A DNA stretch of 64,000 bases from Euryodendron excelsum (lineage: Eukaryota > Streptophyta > Magnoliopsida > Ericales > Pentaphylacaceae): assembly GCA_033060915.1 (NCBI GenBank), contig CM065396.1, positions 10,197,501-10,261,500 of the forward strand, read 5' to 3'. The notes beneath the pieces were generated by a model. The model was not told the origin of the DNA. It did not search any database and saw only the letters and a program-made list of their open reading frames with translations. This document shows, piece after piece, positions 23,572-34,271 of this stretch. The position numbers and the translations under genes were made by a program. Numbering within the stretch: position 1 is the first letter of the stretch; each line of letters opens with the position of its first letter.

Positions 23572-24984
23572 CTAGCACCTCCCTTTGCATATTCCAACTC
23601 TGAAATTGATGCGAAGCTCTGCTAAAACTGCTCCAGAATCTCGAATCTCTATACACATTCCACCTCTCTAACACTTAGGCTATATTTCACCTCCCTCAAG
23701 CCTATACACTTCACCTACATAGCCTTATACCCCATTAAACACTCTCTTCCAGCCCCTCAAGCCTTCTTGAAGTCATTCAAGTTCAAGTGAAGGCATCCAT
23801 TGAAGACTACAAGTGTGTTGAAGGCAAAAGGTGGCACATCTTTTACATTTTTGTCTTCCCCCACTCTTCCCTTCTCGCACTTAGCCTACTTAGACTATTC
23901 TCTATTTTAACTCCCATCTTCAACCCCCCTTTCTTGCATGCTTGAGTTAAGAGGGCTCTTAGTTCATGCCTAGAGGAAAGCTATTGGGAGCCATTGTGTA
24001 GGGGATCTCTCACTAGCCTACTTTAAGATCGTATGGCCTAGGAGTCCCTTAATCATGTGGTGTAGCCTAAAAGCCTTGTTTGTATTCATGACCCCTTGCA
24101 TTTTGCTAACTTTATCATATCATGTGTGCTTGGCTTCATTTTTATGTTTCTAACCATGTGCTACAAAGCTTGCATTAGTCTTATTTCCATGTTATTGTCA
24201 AGTTTAATATTCTTCTCAAAATGGTTCCAAAAGTTGGTTCCTTGATGTTTAGGGTGAAACTTTAGAAGACATGCCATAGAAAATCTCCCACTAACCCACT
24301 AACTCACACTTTTGCATCATTGCATTTCAACTTGCATAATAGTTGTTTTCAAACTCTCTAACTTTCAAGGTTTCCCTTCTCTCAAGTTTAGTGGTTGGAA
24401 TGGCTCTATGGAACCCTCTATTAAGTGGTCCCCCTTGCATATTGGCCATAGGAACCCTAGATTGTTAGAATGGCTCCCTTCCCTATTTCATCTCTTGCAC
24501 ACAAATGGTTTTCAAACTTCTTAATTTCTAAGGTTTCCATTCTCCCAAGATTAGTGGTTGGAATGGCCCCATGGAGCTCTCTCTTGAGTGGTCTCCCTTC
24601 ACATTGGCCATGGGAACCCTAAATTGTTGGAATGATTTCCTTTAAAAATGGTTTTCAAAATCTCTTTCTCAAAAATGGCTTTAGAAAATTCTTTCTCTCC
24701 ATCTTTGCATTAAAATTGGTATTCCAAAGGTTGTCATCTTTATGTTAATTCTTGAACTCCATACTCTTGTCAAAATAATAGTCATAATGGTCATAAGGAA
24801 ACCTTCCTTGGAATAGTCTCCAAACATCAACCATATAAACCATACTCTTGGCAAGAACCAAATTTTCATGGAAATGATCTTCAAAAGGGTTGTCAACCAA
24901 AGTCCTTTGCATAACATAAGTTGTTTTCCAAAACCCTTTCCAAAAGTGCATGAAACCACCTTTCAAAACCATCTTCCAGTCCAA

Positions 24985-25260
24985 CTCTAAGTTAACTTGA
25001 CCCTAGTTGTCGAACCCTAAGTTAACTTGACCCTAGTTGTCCAACCCTAGCATAGCTTGACCCTAGTTATCCAACCCTAGCATAGCTTGACCCTAGTTAT
25101 CCAACCCTAGGTTAACTTGACCCTAGTTGTCTAACCCTAGGTTAACCAAACCCTAGTTGTCTAACCCTAGGTTAACCAAACCCAAGTTAATTAACCCTAG
25201 GTCACTCTAACCTTAGGTTAACCTAACCCGAGTTAGTTAACCTTAGATCACCCCTAACCT
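24985..25260 (+). repeat. 30-bp tandem array rich in AACCCTAG
   Basis: An exact 30-bp period (GTTAACTTGACCCTAGTTGT at 24991 and 25021, variants at 25051 and 25081 and onward) gives about eight or nine units, the last ones degenerate. The AACCCTAG core resembles a telomere word but is not the plant telomere repeat. The 3' LTR copy at 39155-39350 has fewer units. Confidence 0.85.
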
Positions 25261-26577
25261 CAAGCCAACCTAACTTAGGTAAGTGTACTTCAAGGTTCTA
25301 ACTCATGGACCTCTCTTAAAGGTTCTCCCTATTTAAAACCATTCTCACACCCCATTTTTCAAAAACCACTTACTCTCTTGAGATTTCAAAATATCCCTAC
25401 ACTCCATCTTCGAAATATTTTCAAAGATGCTTTCAAGAATTCACAATGCTAAGGCATCCCTATCTTCCTCATGGTTAGGGATCCCAAGGGAAGGTGATAT
25501 ATCAAGAACAACTCCCAAGGTTGTCCATGTTAGAATTCCAATGTCCTAGGCGCATTCAAAAACCATGTTCGAAAACTTTTTAACATTCCAAAGTCTTTCC
25601 TCCTTAGTTTCCAAACAAGACTTCAAGACACTTTCAAAACTCCCTTGAGTTATCTCAAACCATTTCTAAAACTCCCTTGAGTTATTTTACATACATTTTA
25701 AAACCCCCATTCAAAGGATCCAAAGCTCCATTTCAAAACACTCCACTACCCGATTTCAAATCAAAACTCCCAAGTCCTTTTTTTCCAAAGACCTCAAAGT
25801 GTCTTAAAAACTTTCCAAAGGCCCTAATGTGCCTATTTTCCATCAGGTTCTTGCCCGATCTACGAATGACCTGATTCTCGTCGAATGAGATACGTAGGCA
25901 ACCTAAAATGGTGCGGTCATAACTTTCATTTCAACTCCGGTCTCTTTTTTAAAAGTTTCTATCAATTCGAAGTCTCTATCTCAAACCCGTTCAAACTCCC
26001 ATGTTTTCAAACTTCTTCCCAAAAACTTGCATCATGCATCATTCATTTGAAAAGTAATGACTAAACCCTTTTTTTCAAACTTCTAAAGTGGATATTAAGT
26101 GGACAATGGTAACTGGTTATTTTAGTGAGTGAACAAAAGGGTGATTAGACATATAGGTACCGAAAGGGCGGGGGAGGGTGATGATCCTAGGATATCTTCC
26201 CTACACAGAACCAACCCCCGGACCATAGATTTCTATTTTCAAAAGACCAAAATAGAGTTATTTTTGAAAAGGGCTTAAATATTTCTAAAGGTTGCCAAAC
26301 AACCTATTTTCTTAAAAACCCTCTCTCGCGGGAATTTTCAAAGTCTTTTTCAAAAACCATAAGTTTAATCTTCGGATTAACACTTAATTTTGGGTGTCCT
26401 AACTCACATTAATCAAGTTAGGTGGTAAATCCTATTTTTCTAAAAAGCCCTTAATCAAATCAATTCAAACATTGTGACACTCGTCATTCTAGGAGGATGA
26501 GTTCTAGTGACAGAGTTCCGTGCTTTTGTCTCTGAGCTGAAAGGACCCTGGACACCCAAAAATCAGGGCTCGACAGC

Positions 26578-26596
26578 TGGCGACTCCACTGGGGAC
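26578..26596 (+). other. Primer binding site of element C
   Basis: TGGCGACTCCACTGGGGAC lies two bases after the LTR end CTCGACA. It has the same position and sequence type as in element B. This fixes the 5' LTR end and the plus orientation of the element. Confidence 0.92.
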
Positions 26597-28219
26597 ACAT
26601 AGAGGGTTAGGCCATTAACATGTGTCTTTACCCTTCACTCACCCAGAATCTCCGGTTACTTTGTCCAGTTTTGTCCACTCTTCAAAATTTTCCAAGTTTC
26701 CAAAGCAAGTCATATTTTTCAAAACAATTTTCAAACAAGTGTCATCACTTGCATTCAATGTTTACATTCATGCTCTTGCATTAACCTTCCTTTTGACCTT
26801 GTATTGAATTTTTTGAAAAGTTACTAACTCTTTGCATTTTTCTTTTGTAAGTAGACCTTTGTTCACATTTTATTTCATGTCTTATTTATTGCTATGTATG
26901 TGAATGAATGAACAGGATGTGATGTGTGTTGCTGGGTCTTTTCTTCCATTTTCAAAAATTCCACACACACTTGACGCTCTCACTTGCATTTGCATCTTGC
27001 ATATATTACCTGGTTACTACCCTTCTAGATAGAAGGGGGAACAGTATATTGATTATGGGCGGATGCTGTGTCAGTTTCTTAGCCTACGGTCTCTTAATAG
27101 TTTCCCCGCTCAAACCACCAACTTCACCCTTCCGGGGGTAGACACCGAAGGTTTGAAGGTTCGAGAACCAAGCTTTTTTAGGAAACATTAGTAAACCCCC
27201 AACCTCATGCTTATGTAGCACCCCATGCATAGCTGAACCTCTGCCAAATTTAGGACACACGCGTCAATTTCAAAACCAAGGAGGAAAGGGTGACCACTTT
27301 ACTTTTCCTTATATATGTTGATTAATCCATGCTGTTATGCTAGTCAATTCATGCCATTTTATTATATATATGCATCATAACTATTTATGCATTCGAATTC
27401 ATGCCAAGACAAGAGTTCCCTAAGCAACTCAAGTCATTGTATCTTCATGTATCTAATCAAACCCCAGAGAAAGGCCCAAAGACCTTCTTGCTCAAATTAA
27501 GCCAATCTGAAACTCCTAAGGGTACCAAGAGACCCTAAGGGTTCATGGCATGAATCATAGTCATCTGATGAGGAGAGGCCCTAATCTCTCCCTACTCATG
27601 GAGATATGGCTGCCAAGAAGACGAAGAGGCAATTCACATCAAGGTCTCCCACCAGCTCCCGTCCAAGGAGGTGAATCCGAAGACTCAAGAGTAGCTTTGG
27701 ATCCCATGATGTAAACATAGAGTAGGCAGAAGTCCCAAGGAAAATGTCCCCCGCCCCATTTTTATGTATTTTTGAGAAAGTCTATGTACCAAAGAGAATT
27801 CATCTTAAATAGAATTGTTTTTGTTGACAAATGAATAAATGAATGGATGAATGAACAGGTGCAGGTACAGTATTGCATGCAGGGGCAACCCCTGTCTCCA
27901 AACATGAGCCAAAGCATCATGTTTAGTTCCCCTCAAAAGGCAGGGGCATCCTTAGGCCATGTATTGCATAAAATCTTTCCAAATCCAAAACCTAACATAT
28001 AATCCTTTTGTTTTGTTTTTCTTTATTTTTCCGTTCTCCCCTGTCTCATCAAAAGACTAGCAATAGTTTTGGCAAGACTGCTTGCATTGTAGGCCACCAT
28101 TGCTCCAAGAAAAAGGAAAGAGAGGAACACGGGTATCTCTTGTACTCCGAACACCGGTCCTTACCCGACAACGAGCAGCACAAATGTCAAGTGAAGGCAA
28201 CACTCCCGATCAATAGAAC
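26597..28219 (+). other. 5' leader of element C
   Basis: This is the untranslated stretch between PBS and gag. A block at about 27028-27310 is conserved with element B: TGTGTCAGTTTCTTAGCCTACGG-type words, a CCCCGCTC stretch, and ATGCATAGCTGAACC, an ATG followed after two codons by TGA. A small ORF follows at 27606, and a long pyrimidine tract at 28005-28050 that could precede a splice acceptor. Nothing else is recognisable. Confidence 0.6.
27606..27674 (+). CDS. Small leader ORF (22 aa), element C
   Basis: The ORF begins MAAKKTKRQFTSRSP and ends at TGA 27672. It is very basic. It matches the small ORF of element B (16225-16130) in place and in flanking DNA, including the GAATCCGAAGACTCAAGAGT that follows its stop but is coding in B. 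Function unknown. Confidence 0.35.
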   Translation: MAAKKTKRQFTSRSPTSSRPRR

Positions 28220-30372
28220 AACCCAGTGACACGGGAAGAAGTAAATGAAATGAAACCAAAGATAGACGAGATGTTCAAGCTTATGCAACTAATGGCCTTC
28301 AAAGGACTTATCGTGAACTCATTGGCTTCAACATCCCATCCCAAATAAACTGAAACTATCCCGCCAAGGGTCATTCTTCGAATCGACAATGTAGGGAAGA
28401 ACAAAGAACTCCCCAAAGCAGTACACAATAAAGAAGGGGAAGAGGACAACCTGAAACCATCTTGCGAACTGCCACATCAAAGAAGGAAGGTCTGGACCTC
28501 CTTGATTTTAAGATACAAGGCTTAGAAGAGTCCCTATGCAGCCTACAAGGTCATGACACCTTTAGTGGGACATCCTATGATGAACTCTGCTTCTTCCCTG
28601 ACCACCCAAGGCTGGCCAAATTCAAGATGTCCGATTTCCAAAAGTATGATGGAAGTGGGGATCCCGTAGCTCACCTGAGGCTATTCGCTAGAGCACTAAG
28701 CGGTCATGGGAATGAGCCCAAACTCTTGATGTAACTATTCCAGTATAGCTTGATTGGGCCCGCACTGCAATGGTTCGCCCATTTAGATTTAAGGAAGATA
28801 ACAACTTGGAACGAATTGGTCTCAGCCTCTCGATCCCAATACCGCCACAACAGTGATCTAACCATGGACCTATGTGCCTTGATGATGATGACTCAAGGAG
28901 AGAAAGAGAGCTTCAAGAATTATGCTCTGAAATGGAGGGAGGCGGTCGCTCAAGTCAACCCCCCACTGCTAGAAAAAGAGTATATACAGCTATTTGTAAA
29001 CACCTTCCAAGGTTTGTACTATGAGCACTTGTGCCTGAGCATCGGAAAAAGTTTTCTGAGCTGATAATGCAAAGGAAAATGATCAAGAATGGATTAAAAA
29101 CTGGCATAATCACGGACCCTTATGCTAAGACAAGTGAGGGATTCACAAATGTGGCCAAGAAAGTAGCAACCACTCAGGGTACCGGCAAGAAAGAAGGAGA
29201 GGTATCTGCCATCCTGTCTACATAACAACAACCATACTATCCCCAATATCAAGCTTGACCACCATCGCCTACTCCCATCATCAATATCCCCATTGCAAAT
29301 ACCCAAGCACTCGCAACGGGACCTGTTACAGCCCGACCATACCTTAACCCTAACAAAAACAAAAACAATTGGCGAAATCGAGAGTTCACATGTTTGGCAT
29401 GCACCCAGACAGAGGCTTATCATGAGCTCCTCAAGGCCAACCACATAAACCTCATTCCCCTGCGGCCATTGCCAAGCATGTTGCCTCAACTTTCAACCTT
29501 GCCTTTACTTGCGAGTACCATTCTGGGGGGCAGGAGCATGACACAGAATCTTGTTTCTCTTTGAAGCATAAGATCTAAGACCTCATTGACAACAAGATCA
29601 TCAACACTCAAGAAAAAAAACCAGCCCCCACTCCCAATGTCATGGCAAATCCCTTGCCAGACCATGCTATCAACATCATCACCAAAGACAAGGCAGATCG
29701 GGATGGCATCATAACTGCAGAGTACTTCAAGGCCGAGTCGGGCACTAAGGAAGAAAGTGACTGGGAGGAAGAACTACCGCCATGCCCTATCTATCTTTAC
29801 AATGCAAGTGGAGAGCAAGATCCTTTTGATTGGCTCGTGGATGAACCCATTGCAAACTTTCCCGATAATACGGTACCTGTAGATGGCTGGGGAGAGGAAT
29901 TCCTGCGCCCTAGATATGCTGAAGCTGAGGCCTGCCTGAAAGAGGAACTCTTCGATTACGAGGACATGGCTGGGGCATCTATGAGCCAAAATTTCCAAAC
30001 CCATCATTCGAATTCAATGAAGGCGATTTGGATAGCCTCTTTGCTGAAATCGATAGAGAGGAAGCTGAAAAAGAAGGAGCTAAGGAAAAGCCATCGCAAG
30101 TTATGGAAGAGAGTCTGACTATAAAATCTCAAGAAGCTAAGTAGGGAAAAACCATCCAACCAATGGAAAGCCATCAAGGATCCCAAGATGGAATACACAA
30201 CCTCAATGACCCCATTGGAGAAGAGGAAGGAAAAGGAGGAGGCCCTGACTACACTATGACTGCCCATCTCTGCCACTCCGTAACCGATGCATCAATTCGT
30301 CCAGCAAAACCAAGTGAAGAAGTCGGCAGGTGGAGTATGGAGGAGGTAGGCGTGGTCCCAAAGCCTACCTGA
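28220..30372 (+). pseudogene. gag: Tat/Ogre-like gag pseudogene, element C
   Basis: Homologue of the gag of element B. The N-terminal EEVNEM segment is at about 28232, but the ATG is lost. The core (28462-29064) reads SYDELCFFPDHPRLAKFKM, LQWFAHLDLRKITTWNEL and YALKWREAVAQVNPPLLEKE. The zinc knuckle at 29510-29554 (CEYHSGGQEHDTESC) is followed by SLKHKI. An acidic C-terminal part (29642-30118) contains PPCPIYLYNAS, and a last piece ends SMEEVGVVP (30163-30372). Frameshifts lie near 28440, 29040, between 29225 and 29500, and near 30120. Stops include TAA at 28732 and 29576. No protease or RT follows the last segment. Confidence 0.85.
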
Positions 30373-32316
30373 AGAAGTGATTATCAAAGGGATGTTCTTC
30401 TACCAAACTTTGCCTTTTACTTTCCTGTTAGTTTTGTTTTGTCAACTCTACTTTTATCTTTTGTTAATCAATAGCTCATCATGTACACAAAGCCTTTGAA
30501 ATGAAAGAAGTTGAATTTTGCATTTATCATCTTCGGCGCTTGCCTTTTCTCATAAATTTCTCTCCTTATTGTTATGTCTTAACTTGAAAAGGGGGGATAG
30601 TATGCGCACCCTTATCTATGGGACCATTTCTGATCCGAAGAGAAGATAGCAAAGGGAAAGAGAGAGTGGATTACAAAAAAGTGGCCCTCAGAGTATGCCA
30701 TGGCAAAATAGTCAACAATTAGACCCTCGAAAGGAAGAGAAGCCATCATTTCAAATACCCTGGAATAGCAAAGCAATTCCCTTCATCAGCCCACTCTAGC
30801 TATAAATAATTCTTATTCAAACACCCTAACTAGGAACTGCCCCCCACACTGGGGCAAGCACGAGTAATTGAACAATTAAGTTAAGACCTGCTTGCTTTAA
30901 AGGAAGACGCCAAAACTCTAAGACTGAACTTCATAGACTAAGCAATCTTATCTGAAAGGAAGAGGGGCCATCCATTCTTCTACCATACAGTTTAAAGAAT
31001 TCCCTTTGAAAAACTCCTTTTGAGCCAAATCATATCTCTTCGGGCAACCCATTCTAGTGATCACCACCCACAATGGGTAAAAGTAAATTTGGAAAGGAAA
31101 GTGACGAAAAGGGAGCGCAGAGAGAAAGAAAGCCTCCTCATACATCAAAAGAGAAAGGAAACAATGCAATACCGCAAAAAAAAAAAAAAATGATGATTGA
31201 TATGATGCCTCTTGGAAGTCAATAGATTGTGCAAGTGGTAATGCTGGGGCAAAAACTAATGGAAATGATGAGCACTATATGGGCAAAAGCTTTTACAAAA
31301 AAAATAAATAAATAAAGAGAAAAAAGATCTGAAAAGGTGGTCACTGGTAAACCCCAGAAATAACATAACACTTTGAGCCTTCAATACCCTTCCTTTCAAT
31401 AACTAGCAACTGGGCCACATTACAACCCACAGAAAGTCTCCTCAGATCGGGAAAGATTGCTTAGCGTAAACAAGTTCAAAAGAAATGGCGACATCCAGAA
31501 AGAAAAGTGAACAAAGCAGCAAAAGCTTACTCGAGGTGGTTCTAGTTATTGTTACCCCAAAAAAAAAAAAAAAAGGAGACAAAATCGTTTGAGCCTGAAT
31601 ACCCCTTCATTCCTCACCCTTAACCTAGCCCACATTACTATCCAAAGTAAAGCCTTCTAAGATTAAGGATAGAAATTGCCCGCTTCTTTGCTAAAGGTTA
31701 CTTTGGTTGCCACCTGGAGAGTTTACCAGTTCAAATATAGGGTCCTCGAGGAAAAAGCGGAGTAAGTGACAGTTTCTCAGATAAGAGAGGAGAGTCGGAT
31801 CAGATTACGAAAACCCTAGAAAGCAGGCAACTACTATCTCATCATGGCAAGGAAAGGACATAACAAGAGAAGGGAGTCTTCAGGGGAAAAGCAAAAGGCT
31901 GAAATGACGGTTCCTGGTGACCACCCAGAAAATTAGAACACACCATTAGACCCATTTTCATAAAGTTGTATATACCTGTATGCTTGGCATGAATGTGTGT
32001 GACAACACCCCCCCTTTTTTTTTTGACATCTACTTAAAGCTTGCACATATCCACCATTTCTTATGCGTATCATGATTTTTGTACTCCTGTGTTCATATTC
32101 ATATCCATCATATATCCATATACATGCACGCAAAATGAGACTAGAAGAAAAAATCATCATCATCGCATGTAAAGAAACGAAAAGATAATAGAAATAATGT
32201 ACATATGATCATCATACAATCATCATCCATAAGGGCCAACATGCGGCCTCAAAAACATATACAATACAGTCAATCCAACTAAACTACAACTGTGTCCATA
32301 GGTGGGAGGAGGCGCC
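30373..32316 (+). other. Non-coding spacer of element C
   Basis: It replaces the expected pol region. Visible parts: a GAAAAGGGGGGATAG purine tract at 30585-30600, purine-rich DNA with A runs at 31182-31197 and 31559-31574, and two diverged ~215-bp units marked by GAGCCTTCAATACCC (31376) and GAGCCTGAATACCCC (31591), each followed by CCCACATTAC-like words. The right end includes the likely 3' UTR of the antisense PMD gene. Length and order match the spacer of element B. No protein domain is visible. Confidence 0.6.
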
Positions 32317-34270
32317 TCAAGGTGCAGGGTCATCGTCCAAGTCAAAATTGCCCAGGTCCAGCACATACGGGGAAGGCTGCCTAGAGGAGGCTCCCACGTC
32401 ATAAGAACCCTGACCAAAGAAAAAGACAAAAAAAGAAAAAAAAAGGGAAGGGCTAGCATTAGAACACAAGAGATGCATAAAGGACATGTAAATAATGAAA
32501 TCATAAATAGCATACCTAACGGGCCTCCATCAGAGATATGCGAGCAGTTAGGACCTCCACCTCAGCACGGTACTGATCTCGTGTCTAGCAAGCTACTTGA
32601 TACTCCTCCTCGAAAATGAAGCCCTGAGCTCGGCGCTATAGCCCCACCACCTCATGACCAGCCACCTGCCCTCTAACCACTAGGTCCAGCTGAGTAAAAG
32701 CGCCAATAGACCTTGCCTTGAAATGAGCCTCGTAGACCACATCTGGCAAAAGAAGGAAGCGCTCGCCAAAAACTCCGACTATATAAGGGATCTCCACCTC
32801 AGGCCAATACAATCCAACCATGTACTAAGGAGGATCCATGGCTGCATGGAAGTCAGTATGAAGCTACCGCCAGTGGCGCTCCCACAGATATGTCTCCCAT
32901 GAAATAGGGCCCCAGAAAGTAACCTTCGACCTGGACAAAAGAATGACATCCCTCATGCCGGCATACTAAGAAGATCAGTGGTAAGGTGCCCAACTCACGT
33001 CTCGGGGTCTCAGCAGCTCCAAGTTAGCTCGGAGGGCTACAAAATCTGTAACCAAAGACCGCTGAACTACCTATTGTCTGGCCCACCTCGTGGCCCACGG
33101 GAAAGCATCACCAGCTAACACCTTTGGTCGGCAGACGGGCAGATACTCATAACTCCACCAAATCATAAATGGCAAAAAACTCGTCAAGCTCCCCCAAGCC
33201 CCGGATGTCCTCACTCTCATCCCTTGCAAGAAGCTGGCAAAAGTGAAGGCACCCTAATCCACGTAGTCTGGCGCATCCAGGTCCGCTACCAGGCTTACCA
33301 GAGACAAAGGAACCGTCGACTTATTATTGTTGCAAAAGCAACTAAAGACGACGTATTGCACCAACTAACGCCTCAAGATGACCTAGTCGGCTGGAGAGGG
33401 CTCGAGGGCAAAAGCTGTCTCTGCCAGGCATAAGAGTAAAGTTGAGAAACTCAAGCCTCTAATCCCAGGCAATCCCAGGAGAAAATGAGCCTCCTCTAGA
33501 GGCACGTCCCATAAAGAAATCAGAACGCCTCCGAAGGATAGCCTGGTGATCATAGCCCAGTCCACAGGAGTAGGTCCCAGCCCAAAGCCCACCAAGTGCA
33601 CAGTCCTGGTCTCCCCAAACCACCGCTCCAATAGCCCAACCGCTATTCGGTAGTTAAGCCTATCTGTCTGCAAAGTCATAAAGGCACCAAAATCGATCAG
33701 GTGCTAGAAGTCCTGATATGATGGAGCTGAAGCCTACATGGCCCTCAAGGCTGAAATACTGGCCCCTCTTAAAGAACTATGAGTAGATGATGGCAATTGA
33801 CTGTAGCGTGAGTACAAGCTCGGGTGGAATGCCAAGTCTCGTAGCGGCGGGACATCAAGGATTGCTAGCTGATCGTCTGTAAAGAAAGTATCTCTCTACC
33901 TGTCTTGTACGAACTCCATACCGGACCCCATCCGTGGATCCACAGATAAATCAAAAACATCCTCAGCTCCCTCATCAGGAGCAATTGAAGGCTGCCCCAT
34001 CACTGAACTGCCACTAGAAGCTATCTTGCTTGAAGACCGTTGGGACCCATGGCGGCCGGCCCCAGCGAAACCAACCCTACCGCCACTCAAAGCAGGACCA
34101 CCTCTGCTACCCCCTCGAGTGGAGCCACCCAGGCTACTGCCTCGAGCAGAACCACTCTTGCTACTACCCTTGGCCGAGCGGCCCCGACTGCTGCCACCCT
34201 CCTCGAGCTCTATCCGTGGCGCATTCCCGTGGCGCCAACTATCAGGATCGTCGCCCCTAGCCTCAGACAT
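32317..34270 (-). pseudogene. Antisense plant mobile domain (PMD) pseudogene, element C
   Basis: Exon 34270-32516 (585 codons in one frame), phase-0 intron 32515-32410 (TAG|GTATGC ... GGTCAG|GGT), last exon 32409-32317. The predicted product is about 615 aa: a Ser/Gly/Arg-rich N terminus starting MSEARGDDPDSWR; a PMD core with LLERWFGETRTVHLVGFGLG, PVDWAMITRLSFGG and the MIWWSYEYLPV motif; a Gln/Glu-rich segment; and an acidic tail NFDLDDDPAP. Structure and tail parallel element B. No frameshift is seen in exon 1, but it has 14 stops: 13 TAG, one TGA (32975). Some are CAG or TGG in element B. It runs antisense to gag. The host MAIN/MAIL family is the nearest known relative by motif. Confidence 0.82.
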
Positions 34271-34271
34271 C

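Larger units (their letters stand above)
22680..26575 (+). mobile_element. Element C 5' LTR, lacking its first ~930 bp
   Basis: It starts at ACCCTTGTTTAACC, which matches about 37673 in the 3' LTR, and ends GGCTCGACA before the PBS. It holds 208-bp repeats with an AGCGTCT hairpin, a TATA box (23564), a leader, a ~30-bp AACCCTAG array, and the conserved tail. Element B's LTR terminus abuts its left end directly. Short ORFs such as 24312-24524 recur in the 3' LTR only because LTRs are duplicates. Confidence 0.85.

Noticed and set aside
24985..25260. Interstitial telomere repeat
   Set aside because: The 30-bp unit contains AACCCTAG but no tandem TTTAGGG; it is an LTR minisatellite.
32223..32513. 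96-codon minus-strand ORF over the last PMD exon
   Set aside because: It is in another frame and reads through the intron. The exon 32409-32317 in the PMD frame gives the acidic tail that matches element B.
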